Assembly: GCF_036226665.1 (NCBI RefSeq)
Contig: NZ_CP109007.1
Coordinates: 3,016,501 to 3,080,500, forward strand
Direction: 5' to 3'
Length of the DNA stretch: 64,000 nt
Source of the DNA: Streptomyces sp. NBC_00691
GTDB lineage: Bacteria; Actinomycetota; Actinomycetes; Streptomycetales; Streptomycetaceae
A program made the position numbers and the translations under genes. Positions 9,588 through 18,478 of this stretch are shown piece after piece (within the stretch, counting starts at the first letter, position 1; every line of letters begins with the position of its first letter). The notes beneath the pieces were generated by a model. The model was not told where the DNA came from and ran no database searches. It saw nothing but the letters and a program-made list of their open reading frames with translations.

Positions 9588-11371
9588 GCACCATCGATGT
9601 GACGGACCCCGTCGCGCACCTCACCCCGGAACTCTGGGCGGACGCCAACCGCGCGCTGATCCGCAAGGGTCTCGCGGAGTTCGCCCACGAGCGGCTCCTC
9701 GACCCGCGCGAGCTCGGCGAGAGCCGCTACGCGGTCGTGTCCGACGACGGCGCCACCGAGTACCGCTTCACCGCGGACCGGTACGCCCTCGACCACTGGC
9801 AGGTCTACGCCGAGTCGATCAGCCGCCACCGCGGCGACGAGCAGCTCCCGCTGGACGCGCTCCAGTTCATCACCGAGTTGCGCGGCGCCCTCGGCCTGAG
9901 CGACGAGGTCCTGCCCGTCTACCTGGAGGAGATCTCGTCCACGCTCGCCGGTACGGCGTTCAAGGCGACGAAGAAGCCGGTCACCTCCTCCGAGCTGACC
10001 CGCGCCGGCTTCCAGGCGATCGAGACGGGGATGACCGAGGGCCACCCCTGCTTCGTCGCCAACAACGGCCGGCTCGGCTTCGGCGTCGACGAGTTCCGCG
10101 CGTACGCCCCCGAGGCGGCGAGCCCGATCCACCTGATCTGGCTGGCGGCGCGGCGCGACCGCACCACCTTCACGGCCGGCGCGGGCATCGACTACGACAC
10201 CTTCGTCCGCGCGGAGCTGGGCGACGCGACGGTGGACGGCTTCGCGGCGACGCTGGCGGCCCGCGGCCTCGACCTGGCGGACTACCTCCTCATCCCCGCC
10301 CACCCGTGGCAGTGGTGGAACAAGCTGTCCGTCACCTTCGCGGCCGAGGTCGCGCAGCAGCGCCTGGTGTACCTGGGCGAAGGCGACGACACGTATCTGG
10401 CGCAGCAGTCGATCCGTACCTTCTTCAACACCTCGGACCCGGCCAGGCACTACGTCAAGACGGCCCTCTCGGTCCTCAACATGGGCTTCATGCGGGGTCT
10501 GTCGGCCGCGTACATGGAGGCCACCCCGGCCATCAACGACTGGCTGCACACCCTCATCGAGTCGGACGCGACCTTCCGGTCGGCCCGCTTCTCGATCATC
10601 CGCGAGCGGGCGGCCGTCGGCTACCGGCACCTGGAGTACGAGGCCGCGACCGACCGCTACTCGCCGTACCGCAAGATGCTGGCGGCGCTCTGGCGCGAGT
10701 CGCCGGTGCCGACGCTCGCCGAGGGCGAGCGGCTCGCGACGATGGCGTCCCTGGTCCACGTGGACCACACGGGCGCGTCGTTCGCGGGTGCGCTGATCAA
10801 GGAGTCGGGCCTGGAGGCCCGGGTCTGGCTCCGCCGGTACCTGGACGCCTACCTGCTGCCGGTCCTGCACAGCTTCTACGCGTACGACCTGGCGTTCATG
10901 CCGCACGGCGAGAACGTGATCCTGGTCCTCGACGAGCACGGCGCGGTGTCCCGGGCGATCTTCAAGGACATCGCCGAGGAGATCGTCGTCATGGACCCGG
11001 CGGCGGTCCTGCCGCCGGCGGTGGAGCGGGTCCGCGCGGAGATCCCCGAGGACATGAAGGTCCTCTCGGTCTTCACGGACGTCTTCGACTGCTTCTTCCG
11101 CTTCCTCTCGGCGACGCTCGCCACGGAGGGCGTCCTCGACGAGGACGGCTTCTGGCGGACGGTCGCGGAGTGTGTGCGCGGCTACGAGCGGTCGAAGCCG
11201 GAACTGGCGGACCGGTTCGCCCAGTACGACATGTTCGCGGAGACCTTCGCCCTGTCGGCCCTGAACCGCCTCCAGCTCCGCAACAACAAGCAGATGGTCG
11301 ACCTCTCGGACCCGTCGGCGGCCCTCCAGCTCGTCGGCGACCTGGTCAACCCGATCGCCCGTTTCGCCTGA
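9584..11371 (+). CDS. desD: NIS synthetase, desferrioxamine trimerisation/cyclisation
   Basis: IucA/IucC-family NRPS-independent siderophore synthetase; uses ATP to oligomerise and macrocyclise hydroxamate monomers into desferrioxamine E and relatives. 595 residues, normal length. Family motifs are GHPCFVANNGRLGF (substrate/ATP region near residue 150), IPAHPWQWWNKLSV near residue 240, and the ferric iron transporter-like C-terminal half with FMPHGENVILVLDEHG near residue 440. It starts in the ATGA overlap with desC and is the last gene of the operon; a 14-bp hairpin follows at 11388. Confidence 0.95.
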   Translation: MSTIDVTDPVAHLTPELWADANRALIRKGLAEFAHERLLDPRELGESRYAVVSDDGATEYRFTADRYALDHWQVYAESISRHRGDEQLPLDALQFITELRGALGLSDEVLPVYLEEISSTLAGTAFKATKKPVTSSELTRAGFQAIETGMTEGHPCFVANNGRLGFGVDEFRAYAPEAASPIHLIWLAARRDRTTFTAGAGIDYDTFVRAELGDATVDGFAATLAARGLDLADYLLIPAHPWQWWNKLSVTFAAEVAQQRLVYLGEGDDTYLAQQSIRTFFNTSDPARHYVKTALSVLNMGFMRGLSAAYMEATPAINDWLHTLIESDATFRSARFSIIRERAAVGYRHLEYEAATDRYSPYRKMLAALWRESPVPTLAEGERLATMASLVHVDHTGASFAGALIKESGLEARVWLRRYLDAYLLPVLHSFYAYDLAFMPHGENVILVLDEHGAVSRAIFKDIAEEIVVMDPAAVLPPAVERVRAEIPEDMKVLSVFTDVFDCFFRFLSATLATEGVLDEDGFWRTVAECVRGYERSKPELADRFAQYDMFAETFALSALNRLQLRNNKQMVDLSDPSAALQLVGDLVNPIARFA

Positions 11372-11387
11372 CCTTCCCCGGACCGAG

Positions 11388-11425
11388 GGGAGCCCCGGCG
11401 GAGTACGGTCCCCGCCGGGGCTCCC
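11388..11425 (+). terminator. Terminator of desABCD
   Basis: Perfect 14-bp stem (GGGAGCCCCGGCGG 11388-11401; complement 11412-11425) around a 10-nt loop, 16 bp after the desD stop. It separates the iron-regulated operon from the lipoprotein gene at 11569. Confidence 0.8.
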
Positions 11426-11568
11426 GTCCGCTCCGGTCGCGCTCCGTACCGCGACCGGCCCGGCAGCCCCGGAGGAACCCCGCCTTCCCGGACGCCCGAC
11501 GGCTACGGCTGGGTCACATCCCCGGCAGACCGGCCCGGAGGGCCCGCTCCGGCCCGCAGGATGAGGGC

Positions 11569-12123
11569 ATGAGCCGTCACCCCGTCCGTACCGCCGTCCT
11601 CGGCGTCCTCCTGTCCGCAGGCCTCGTCACCTCGGTCGGCGGCTGCGCCGACCCGTCGGACGATCCGCGTGCGACCGCCTCCCGCGAGGGCATGCGGTAC
11701 TGCCCGGCGCCCAACGAGCCGCCGCTCGCACCGCAGACGCCGTGCATCTCGCAGGATCCCGCCCAGAAGTACGCGGAGAACCACGGCTACCGGCGCCAGA
11801 CGGCGATCACCGAGGAGCAGCGTGCCGGGGCGCGGGGCAGGGCGGAGGACCTCGCCGAGGCCCTGCGGGGCCTGACGGGCAGGCCGGTGGGCGCGTCCGA
11901 GGTGCGGGCGGCGGCGGCCGTCGCCCTCGGCCTGGAGCCGGGGGACATCGAGTACCGGGCGGGCGCCGACGGCAAGGGCAAGGGCCTGCAGAACATCGAC
12001 GTCGGTGGCGGCGAGGGCAGGGTCTGCGTCAACGGCCGCATCGACGACCAGGGCCGGGTCACCGCCGAGGTCGCCGGCCGCACCTTGGACGGCACGTGCC
12101 TGCCCGGGCTCGGAGGCCACTGA
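11569..12123 (+). CDS. Putative lipoprotein, unknown function
   Basis: 184 residues. The N-terminus MSRHPVRTAVLGVLLSAGL ends in the lipobox-like VTSVGGC, so processing by signal peptidase II and anchoring outside the membrane are expected. The mature part has several Cys (YCPAPNEPP, TPCISQ, RVCVN, GTCLPG) and a predicted helix-rich middle (EEQRAGARGRAEDLAEALR), ending in a short beta-rich domain. I recognise no enzymatic motif. The ATG at 11569 gives the complete signal peptide; a nearer ATG at 11561 is out of frame and closes at once. It follows desD but sits beyond the terminator, so a role in iron uptake should not be assumed. Confidence 0.7.
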   Translation: MSRHPVRTAVLGVLLSAGLVTSVGGCADPSDDPRATASREGMRYCPAPNEPPLAPQTPCISQDPAQKYAENHGYRRQTAITEEQRAGARGRAEDLAEALRGLTGRPVGASEVRAAAAVALGLEPGDIEYRAGADGKGKGLQNIDVGGGEGRVCVNGRIDDQGRVTAEVAGRTLDGTCLPGLGGH

Positions 12124-12180
12124 GCCGTCCCGTACAACCATTCGGGCGGTCGGTGGTCTCACTCGGCGGAAAGGGAACAC

Positions 12181-13401
12181 ATGCGCGAGATGATGAAGCG
12201 GGGTCTGGCATCGCTGCTGGGCCTCGCGACCCTGGGAACCGTCGCCGTCGCCACGGCCGCGCCGGCCCAGGCGGCCGTGAGCGACTGCCCGGCGGGCTAC
12301 TTCTGTGCCTGGACGCAGGAGAACGCGAAGGGGTCGATGCTCAAGACGAAGACGAACATGGCCACGATGGGCTCGTGGGGCACCCGGTTCGGCTCGTACA
12401 TCAACCGGACGTCCGCGTACGCCTGCATGTACGAAGCGCCGAACTACAAGGCGTACGAGGGCTACTGGTCGGAGAACCCGTCGAGCAACGGCTCCTGGAC
12501 CACCGGGCCGATGTTCGGCATGGCCTCGCTGAAGTTCGTCCGGGCGGAGCGCGAGTGCTCACAGCCGGCGTACCCCTCGTGGTACGCGGAGCAGTCCCCG
12601 ACGGTGGCCGGCTTCGGTGACATGAACCGGGACCGCAGGGCCGACGTCCTCGTACGGGACCTGGTGGGGCGGCTCTGGTTCCTGCCCGGCGACGGCACGG
12701 GCCGGATGGTCGGCTCCGGCGGCTGGAACGGCATGAACGCCTTCGTGCGCCACGGCGACTTCACCGGAGACGCCCGCGAGGACCTCGTCGCCCGCGAGGG
12801 TGCGACCGGCAGGCTGTGGCTGTACCCCGGCACGGGGACGGGCACGCTCGGCGCCCGCAAGCTCATCGGCTCCGGCGGCTGGAACGGCATGAGCCGGATC
12901 ACCGGCGTCGGCGACCTGTCCCGGGACGGCCGCGCCGACCTGGTGGCCGTCGAGCACTCCACGGGCAGGCTCTGGCTCTATCCGGGCACCGGCTCCGGCC
13001 GCATCGGGGCCCGCAAGCTGCTCGGCTCCGGCGGCTGGAACACCATGAACACCCTCGTCGGCGCCGGCGACACGAACGGCGACGGCCGCGTCGACCTGAT
13101 CGCCCGGGAGAAGGCCACGGGCAGGCTCTGGTCCTACGCGGGCACCGCCTCCGGCGGCATCGGGGCGCGCAAGCTGATCGGCTCCGGCGGCTGGAACGCG
13201 ATGGACACCTTCCTCGCGGTCGGTGACTCCACCGGCGACGGCCGGCCCGACCTGTCCACCGTCACCAACAGCGACTACGCCATCGACGGCTTCCGCGGGC
13301 ACCCGGGATGGCTGGTCGGCTACCGCGGTCTCGGCACCGGCGCCTTCGCGGCCGGTGTGCGCGACGACGGCGAATGGTGGGGCCTCAACGGCGCCTTCTG
13401 A
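12181..13401 (+). CDS. Secreted protein: peptidase-inhibitor-like (I36) domain plus FG-GAP/VCBS-type repeats
   Basis: 406 residues. A Sec signal peptide (LASLLGLATLGTVAVATA, cleavage near APAQA-A) is followed by a Cys-containing domain (CPAGYFCAWTQENAKG to about residue 125) resembling the I36 protease-inhibitor/crystallin-like family. The rest is a beta-propeller-like array: four copies of GSGGWN begin at 12712, 12868, 13024 and 13180, exactly 156 bp (52 residues) apart, each followed by an Asp-rich loop such as GDTNGDGRVDL that could bind calcium. Extracellular binding or inhibitor role is inferred; no catalytic motif is seen. Start ATG has GGAAAGGGA upstream. The neighbour at 11569 is co-oriented but independent in content. 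Confidence 0.75.
   Translation: MREMMKRGLASLLGLATLGTVAVATAAPAQAAVSDCPAGYFCAWTQENAKGSMLKTKTNMATMGSWGTRFGSYINRTSAYACMYEAPNYKAYEGYWSENPSSNGSWTTGPMFGMASLKFVRAERECSQPAYPSWYAEQSPTVAGFGDMNRDRRADVLVRDLVGRLWFLPGDGTGRMVGSGGWNGMNAFVRHGDFTGDAREDLVAREGATGRLWLYPGTGTGTLGARKLIGSGGWNGMSRITGVGDLSRDGRADLVAVEHSTGRLWLYPGTGSGRIGARKLLGSGGWNTMNTLVGAGDTNGDGRVDLIAREKATGRLWSYAGTASGGIGARKLIGSGGWNAMDTFLAVGDSTGDGRPDLSTVTNSDYAIDGFRGHPGWLVGYRGLGTGAFAAGVRDDGEWWGLNGAF
12712..13200 (+). repeat. Four in-frame tandem repeats, exact 156-bp period
   Basis: Units starting with the codons for GSGGWN occur at 12712, 12868, 13024 and 13180. The period is exactly 156 bp in all three intervals, and linker segments such as GARKLIGSGGWN are nearly identical, which points to recent duplication or gene-conversion-like homogenisation inside the CDS. 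Confidence 0.85.
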
Positions 13402-13520
13402 CCTCCGGCGTCCCCCCGCACGGGCCGTGCCGACGCACGCCGGTGCGGGGGGCAGGAAGTCAGGGCCGGCCGGTCCGGTCCCGCCCCCCACCGTCCCCCT
13501 CCGGTCCCGCCGACCACCCG

Positions 13521-15146
13521 TTACTCCGCCGGCCAGGGGACCTCCGGGGAGCGGTAGTAGTCGATGCCCAGGGCGTCGAACCTCGGGGCCTGCTCCGCGA
13601 GGCGGACCTTGTAGGTGTCCCAGTCGTGGGTCGCCGCCGGGGACCAGCCCAGTTCCGCCAGGCCCGGCAGGCGCGGGAAGGCCATGACGTCCAGGTCGTC
13701 CGTGGTGGCCAGCGTCTCGGTCCACAGCGGGGCCTCGATGCCGCGGACGGAGTCCTCGGGGGCGCCCGCGAGATAGCCGGCCGGGTTCCAGTCGTAGGAC
13801 CTGCGGACCTCCACATAGCCCGCCCAGGCGAGGCCGAGCTTGGTGTCCTTCGTGTACTTCATGTCGAGGTAGGTGCGGTCGGCCGGGGAGAGGATCAGCC
13901 CGGTGCCGTTCCTGGCGGCGGCCGCGACCCGCTCCTTCTCTTCCGTGGGCGTCCGGTCGAGGCCCCAGTACTGGACGAGGGCGCCGTCCGCCGGGGTCGT
14001 GCCGGTCAGCTGGTGCCAGCCGACGACCTTCTTGCCGTACTTCGCGACGACGGGCTGCACCTTGTCCATGAAGGTCACGTAGTCCGCGTGGCTGGTGGAG
14101 TGCGCCTCGTCGCCGCCGATGTGGAGGTACCGGCCGGGGGTGAGCGCGGCGATCTCGCGGATCACGTCGTCGACGAAGTCGTACGTGGCGGCCTTCGGCA
14201 CGCACAGGGAGCTGAAGCCGACCTTGGTGCCGGTGTAGAGCGGCGGGGCGACGCCGTCGCAGTTGAGCTCGGCGTAGGAGGCGAGGGCGGCGTTGGTGTG
14301 GCCGGGCAGGTCGATCTCGGGGATCACCTCCTGGTAGCGGGAGGCGGCGTACCGGACGATCTCCTGGTACTGCGCCTTGGTGTAGAAGCCGCCGGGGCCG
14401 CCGCCGACCTCGGTGGAGCCGCCGTAGGTGGTGAGCCGGGGCCAGGAGTCGACGGCGATGCGCCAGCCCTGGTCGTCGGAGAGGTGCAGATGGAGGGTGT
14501 TGACCTTGTAGAGCGCGAGCTGGTCGATGTACCGCTTCACCTCGTCGACGGTGAAGAAGTGGCGGGAGACGTCGAGCATGGCGCCCCGGTAGGCGTACCG
14601 CGGGGTGTCGGTGATCGTGCCGCCGGCGATCTTCCAGGGGCCGGTCTGGACGCTCTTGCGCTCGACGGCGGAGGGCAGCTGCTGGCGCAGGGTCTGGACG
14701 CCGCGGAAGAGCCCGGCGGGTTCCCGCGCGGTGAGGACGACGCCGTCCGGGCCCGAGCTGAGCCGGTAGCCCTCGTCGCCGAGCGCGGTGTCGCCGGGGC
14801 TGAGCCGGAGCCGGATGCCGCCGGCGGCGGCCACGTCGTCGACGACGGGCAGCGGGAAGCCGGTGGCGGGGCGGAGCAGTCCGGCGAGGTAGCGGCCGAG
14901 CTCCCGGGTCGTGCCGTCCACGCCGATGCGGGTGGTCCGGGTGAGGGCGTAGGGCTCGCCCTCGGGGGTGACGGAGGCGGGTACGGGCACGATGCGGCCG
15001 AGCGGGCGCACCTCGGGCTCGGCGGCGGCCGCGGCGTTCTTGCCGTCCGCCGTGCTGTCGGCGGCGGCCTCGCCGCAGCCGACTCCGGCGGCGGCGACCA
15101 GGAGCAGGGATCCGATCAGGCGCGGAATCCTTCGGCGCTGTGTCAC
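13521..15146 (-). CDS. Beta-N-acetylhexosaminidase (GH20), lipoprotein
   Basis: Releases GlcNAc from the non-reducing end of chitooligosaccharides. 541 residues. The N-terminus MTQRRRIPRLIGSLLLVAAA leads to GVGC, a lipobox, so it is probably surface-anchored. A GH20b-like N-terminal domain (about 45-170) precedes the TIM barrel, which carries YRGAMLDVSRHFF, HLHLSDDQGWRIAV, and HIGGDEAHS, the latter containing the catalytic Asp346-Glu347 pair. The last third includes WAGYVEVRRSYDWNPA. A weak DasR-like site lies 99 bp upstream (15245-15260). It belongs functionally with glmS downstream and with the chitinases and LPMO elsewhere in the window. It is convergent with the gene ending at 13401. Confidence 0.93.
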   Translation of the reverse strand: MTQRRRIPRLIGSLLLVAAAGVGCGEAAADSTADGKNAAAAAEPEVRPLGRIVPVPASVTPEGEPYALTRTTRIGVDGTTRELGRYLAGLLRPATGFPLPVVDDVAAAGGIRLRLSPGDTALGDEGYRLSSGPDGVVLTAREPAGLFRGVQTLRQQLPSAVERKSVQTGPWKIAGGTITDTPRYAYRGAMLDVSRHFFTVDEVKRYIDQLALYKVNTLHLHLSDDQGWRIAVDSWPRLTTYGGSTEVGGGPGGFYTKAQYQEIVRYAASRYQEVIPEIDLPGHTNAALASYAELNCDGVAPPLYTGTKVGFSSLCVPKAATYDFVDDVIREIAALTPGRYLHIGGDEAHSTSHADYVTFMDKVQPVVAKYGKKVVGWHQLTGTTPADGALVQYWGLDRTPTEEKERVAAAARNGTGLILSPADRTYLDMKYTKDTKLGLAWAGYVEVRRSYDWNPAGYLAGAPEDSVRGIEAPLWTETLATTDDLDVMAFPRLPGLAELGWSPAATHDWDTYKVRLAEQAPRFDALGIDYYRSPEVPWPAE

Positions 15147-15244
15147 AGGCTGGTCCCCTTCAGGCTTTGGATCAGGCGTTGGACGCGTCTGTCGAGTTCT
15201 ATATCCGAACCGTCACCATGCGTACCGCCGAGGTTCCCACCCGT

Positions 15245-15260
15245 CAAGGTATGGACCAAT
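15245..15260 (-). promoter_or_regulatory. Possible DasR operator (dre) upstream of the GH20 gene
   Basis: CAAGGTATGGACCAAT agrees at about 10 of 16 positions with the dre consensus ACTGGTCTAGACCAGT recalled from S. coelicolor, mostly in the right half (GGACCA). Weak as a sequence match, but plausible given that amino-sugar genes are DasR targets. Confidence 0.4.
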
Positions 15261-15350
15261 CACCCCGGATTTCGAAGTGATCATGGCCATCCTGCCCGAT
15301 ATCGGGCAGGATTCTTGCGAACAGGGAGGGCTGACCCCCAATATTCATGG

Positions 15351-15626
15351 GTGCTCGAACGCCGCCCGTCGCACGACGACCTCATCGACCACCTGGTCCG
15401 CAGCACCGCGCTCCAGCGCGGTGAGGCCGCCCGGGTGGTACTCGACGTGCTGGCGTACTTCGACGAGACGACCGAGGAGTTCGTCCGTCGCCGCCACCGC
15501 GAACTGCAGTCCGGCGGGGCCGTGAACACCGAGATCTTCGAACGGATCTCGGTGGAACTGCCCCATCGGGCCGTGGCGCCGCCGGAGCTCTCGCTCCGGC
15601 AACTGCGCCGCATCGTCTACGGCTGA
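15351..15626 (+). CDS. Small conserved-looking protein, unknown function
   Basis: 91 residues, highly charged and helix-rich, for example RPSHDDLIDHLVRSTALQRG, VLDVLAYFDETTEEFVRRRH and LSLRQLRRIVYG at the C-terminus. Codon positions show the strong GC3 bias of real genes across this stretch, which the upstream part of the same frame lacks. The GTG at 15351 is the best start by content, although GGGAGGG at 15324-15330 is rather far upstream; an in-frame TTG at 15315 is an alternative. It lies 53 bp before glmS, in the same direction. No family recognised. Confidence 0.6.
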   Translation: MLERRPSHDDLIDHLVRSTALQRGEAARVVLDVLAYFDETTEEFVRRRHRELQSGGAVNTEIFERISVELPHRAVAPPELSLRQLRRIVYG

Positions 15627-15679
15627 GGCGCGAACGAGCACGGCGAGCACGCTCACCAACCTGGAGGGGTTTCACCTTT

Positions 15680-17497
15680 ATGTGCGGAATTGTCGGTTAC
15701 ATCGGAAAGCGCGACGTCGCCCCGCTGCTCCTCGAGGGCCTGGCGCGTCTGGAGTACCGGGGCTACGACTCGGCCGGCATGGTCATCACCAGCCCGAAGG
15801 CCGCCGGCCTGAAGATGGTGAAGGCCAAGGGTCGCGTCCGTGACCTGGAGGCCCGTGTCCCCAAGCGCTTCACCGGCACCACCGGCATCGCCCACACCCG
15901 CTGGGCCACCCACGGTGCGCCGAGCGACCTCAACTCGCACCCGCACCTGGACCCCGAGAACAAGGTCGCGGTCGTCCACAACGGCATCGTCGACAACGCC
16001 CAGGAGCTCCGCGCCAAGCTGGAGGCCGACGGCGTCGTCTTCGCCTCCGAGACGGACACCGAGGTCATCACCCACCTCATCGCCCGCTCCCAGGCCACCA
16101 CCCTCGAGGAGAAGGTCCGCGAGGCGCTCAAGGTCATCGAGGGCACCTACGGCATCGCCGTGATGCACGCGGACTTCAACGACCGCATCGTCGTTGCCCG
16201 CAACGGCTCGCCGGTCATCCTCGGCATCGGCGAGAAGGAGATGCTCGTCGCCTCCGACGTCTCCGCCCTGATCGCCCACACCCGCCAGGTCGTCACCCTC
16301 GACGACGGCGAGATGGCCACCCTGAAGGCCGACGACTTCCGTACGTACACGACCTCGGGCGCGTCCACCACCGCCACCCCTGAGACCGTGGAGTGGGAGG
16401 CCGCCTCCTACGACATGGGCGGTCACGACACGTTCATGCACAAGGAGATCTCCGAGCAGCCCGACGCGGTCGACCGCGTGCTGCGCGGCCGGATCGACGA
16501 CCGCTTCTCCACCGTGCACCTGGGCGGCCTGAACCTGGACCCGCGCGAGGCCCGCACCATCCGCCGGATCAAGATCCTCGGCTGCGGCACCTCGTACCAC
16601 GCCGGCCTCATCGGCGCCGGGCTCATCGAGTCCATGGCCCGCATCCCCGCCGACGCCGAGCCGGCCTCGGAGTTCCGCTACCGCAACCCGGTCGTGGACC
16701 CCGACACCCTCTACATCGCCGTCTCCCAGTCCGGTGAGACCTACGACGTGCTCGCCGCCGTCCAGGAGCTCAAGCGCAAGGGCGCCCGCGTCCTCGGCGT
16801 GGTCAACGTGGTCGGCTCCGCCATCGCCCGCGAGGCCGACGGCGGCGTGTACGTCCACGCCGGCCCCGAGGTCTGCGTCGTCTCCACCAAGTGCTTCACC
16901 AACACGGTCACCGCCTTCGCGCTGCTCGCCCTGCACCTGGGCCGCATCCGCGACCTGTCCGTCACCGACGGCAAGCGCATCATCGAGGGCCTGCGCAAGC
17001 TGCCCGCGCAGATCCAGGAGATCCTCGAGACCGAGGACGAGATCAAGAAGATCGCCGCGGAGTACGCCGGCGCCCAGTCGATGATGTTCATCGGCCGCGT
17101 CCGGGGCTACCCCGTCGCCCTCGAGGCCTCCCTGAAGCTCAAGGAGATCTCCTACATCCACGCCGAGGCCTACCCCGCCTCCGAGCTGAAGCACGGCCCG
17201 CTCGCCCTCATCGAGCCGGCCCTGCCGACGGTCGCGATCGTCCCCGACGACGACCTGCTGGAGAAGAACCGCGCCGCCCTGGAGGAGATCAAGGCCCGCA
17301 GCGGCCGCATCCTCGCGGTCGCGCACCAGCCGCAGGCGAAGGCCGACCACACCATCGTCGTGCCGAAGAACGAGGACGAGCTGGACCCGATCCTGATGGG
17401 CATCCCGCTCCAGCTCCTCGCCTACCACACGGCGCTCGCCATGGGCCGCGACATCGACAAGCCGCGCAACCTGGCCAAGTCCGTCACGGTCGAGTAG
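15680..17497 (+). CDS. glmS: Glutamine-fructose-6-phosphate aminotransferase (isomerising)
   Basis: Makes glucosamine-6-phosphate from fructose-6-phosphate and glutamine, the entry into cell-wall amino sugars. 605 residues, full length. The N-terminal class II amidotransferase domain begins MCGIVGYIGKRDVAPLLLEG with Cys2 as nucleophile; two SIS domains follow (GCGTSYHAGLIGAGLIE near 300, SQSGETYDVLAA near 350, then the second SIS with AQSMMFIGRVRGYPVALEAS near 465), ending with KSVTVE. RBS GGAGGGG is 11 bp upstream. S. coelicolor has two glmS genes; by its neighbours this would be the SCO2789-like copy. No glmS ribozyme-like leader is seen. A strong hairpin follows at 17570. Confidence 0.95.
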   Translation: MCGIVGYIGKRDVAPLLLEGLARLEYRGYDSAGMVITSPKAAGLKMVKAKGRVRDLEARVPKRFTGTTGIAHTRWATHGAPSDLNSHPHLDPENKVAVVHNGIVDNAQELRAKLEADGVVFASETDTEVITHLIARSQATTLEEKVREALKVIEGTYGIAVMHADFNDRIVVARNGSPVILGIGEKEMLVASDVSALIAHTRQVVTLDDGEMATLKADDFRTYTTSGASTTATPETVEWEAASYDMGGHDTFMHKEISEQPDAVDRVLRGRIDDRFSTVHLGGLNLDPREARTIRRIKILGCGTSYHAGLIGAGLIESMARIPADAEPASEFRYRNPVVDPDTLYIAVSQSGETYDVLAAVQELKRKGARVLGVVNVVGSAIAREADGGVYVHAGPEVCVVSTKCFTNTVTAFALLALHLGRIRDLSVTDGKRIIEGLRKLPAQIQEILETEDEIKKIAAEYAGAQSMMFIGRVRGYPVALEASLKLKEISYIHAEAYPASELKHGPLALIEPALPTVAIVPDDDLLEKNRAALEEIKARSGRILAVAHQPQAKADHTIVVPKNEDELDPILMGIPLQLLAYHTALAMGRDIDKPRNLAKSVTVE

Positions 17498-17569
17498 CAG
17501 CGGCCTCGGGGCCTGTCCCCCCGAGCCGCGCCGCCGGGCCTGTCCCCCGGAGGTTCGACCGGACACGAA

Positions 17570-17602
17570 CAGTCCCCGTGCATCCCAGGTGCACGGGGAC
17601 TG
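17570..17602 (+). terminator. Terminator between glmS and the convergent satP-like gene
   Basis: Perfect 13-bp stem (CAGTCCCCGTGCA at 17570-17582, complement at 17590-17602) with a 7-nt loop and a T-rich tail. It lies between two convergent genes and could act in both directions. Confidence 0.85.
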
Positions 17603-17650
17603 CTTCATTCCCGGGCGCCCGCGGTCAGCCCGTACGAGCGACCCGATCGG

Positions 17651-18214
17651 TCAACTCGCCGCCGCCGCGCTGCGGTTCGCCCTGCCGAGCGCGGTCGGCC
17701 AGCCGGCCACCGCGGCCGTGGCGCCGTACCACGCCACCAGGCCCGCGACGGCCGCCGCCCAGCCTCCCGCCTTCGCGAGCCCGCCGTTGTCGGCGAGCGC
17801 CCCGATGCCGAGCAGCAGGAGCGCGACGAACAACAGCCCGTACACGCCCTGCCCGAACAGTCCGCTGCCCGAGGCGGCCAGCGTCAGAGTGAGCGCCAGG
17901 AGCGCCCACAGGAGCAGGAAGACGCCCACGGCGTCGGCGGACACCCCGCCGCCCGCCGCGGTGCCCCAGGTGAACCAGAAGGCGCCGAGCGCCGCGAACG
18001 CCGTGCCCTCACCCTTGTCGCCCGCACGGAGGGCGAGCAGTCCGACGAGGAAGAGCGTGACCCCGCCGACCCAGGTGGCGAGGCCCGCGGCATCCGCTGC
18101 CGCGACGTTGTCGATGACACCCGTGCCGCCCAGGCCGAAGGCCAGCAGGGTCAGTCCGAGTGCGAGGTGGCCGAGAGTGGAAGTGGTGTTTCCCGCGGCG
18201 ACTTCGTTGTTCAC
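17651..18214 (-). CDS. GPR1/FUN34/YaaH (SatP) family membrane protein, probable acetate/succinate transporter
   Basis: 187 residues with about six hydrophobic segments (HLALGLTLLAFGL, WVGGVTLFLVGLLAL, GVFLLLWALLALTLTLA, GVYGLLFVALLLLGIGAL, AAVAGLVAWYGATAAVAGW). Conserved family elements such as LGLTLLAFGLGGTGV and AALGAFWFTWG fit the acetate uptake transporter family; the N-terminal NPAPLGL motif of E. coli SatP is not clear here (TSTLGHLALGLT instead). It starts with GTG preceded by GGGAG. Convergent to glmS. Acetate transport is inferred from family only. Confidence 0.8.
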   Translation of the reverse strand: MNNEVAAGNTTSTLGHLALGLTLLAFGLGGTGVIDNVAAADAAGLATWVGGVTLFLVGLLALRAGDKGEGTAFAALGAFWFTWGTAAGGGVSADAVGVFLLLWALLALTLTLAASGSGLFGQGVYGLLFVALLLLGIGALADNGGLAKAGGWAAAVAGLVAWYGATAAVAGWPTALGRANRSAAAAS

Positions 18215-18388
18215 GGCGGGCTCCCTTCAAGTGCGCAGGTGTACTGCGTGAGCTGCTGTGTTCCGGTGACGCTTATGTACCCTTCACAAGCACACAATTC
18301 ACCTGAGGAAGGCCGAAATTATGGCGGGATGACGTCAGTTGAGAAGGAGACCTGACGGGCCGTACGGGGCGGCAGAGGGTCTCGCACC

Positions 18389-18432
18389 CGACGGAAGGGG
18401 TTCTCGTGCGCGACGGAAGGGGTTCTCGTGCG
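18389..18432. repeat. Perfect tandem duplication of a 22-bp unit
   Basis: Two identical 22-bp units at 18389-18410 and 18411-18432, each beginning CGACGGAAGG and ending TCTCGTGCG. It lies between the start of the satP-like gene and the end of the universal stress gene. The rest of 18215-18478 holds the satP-like promoter and no other recognisable feature. Confidence 0.9.
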
Positions 18433-18478
18433 CGAGGACGGCGGAGCTCCCGTACGCGAGGGAGGGCGCCCGGGCGCC

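Noticed and set aside
12559..14205. Long minus-strand frame opposite and upstream of the GH20 gene
   Set aside because: It is an overlapping out-of-frame reading of two real genes, with Arg/Gly/Ala-rich, low-complexity translation typical of GC-rich shadow ORFs.
15627..15679. glmS ribozyme/riboswitch
   Set aside because: The gap to the preceding frame is only 53 bp, and no ribozyme-like pseudoknot core is visible.
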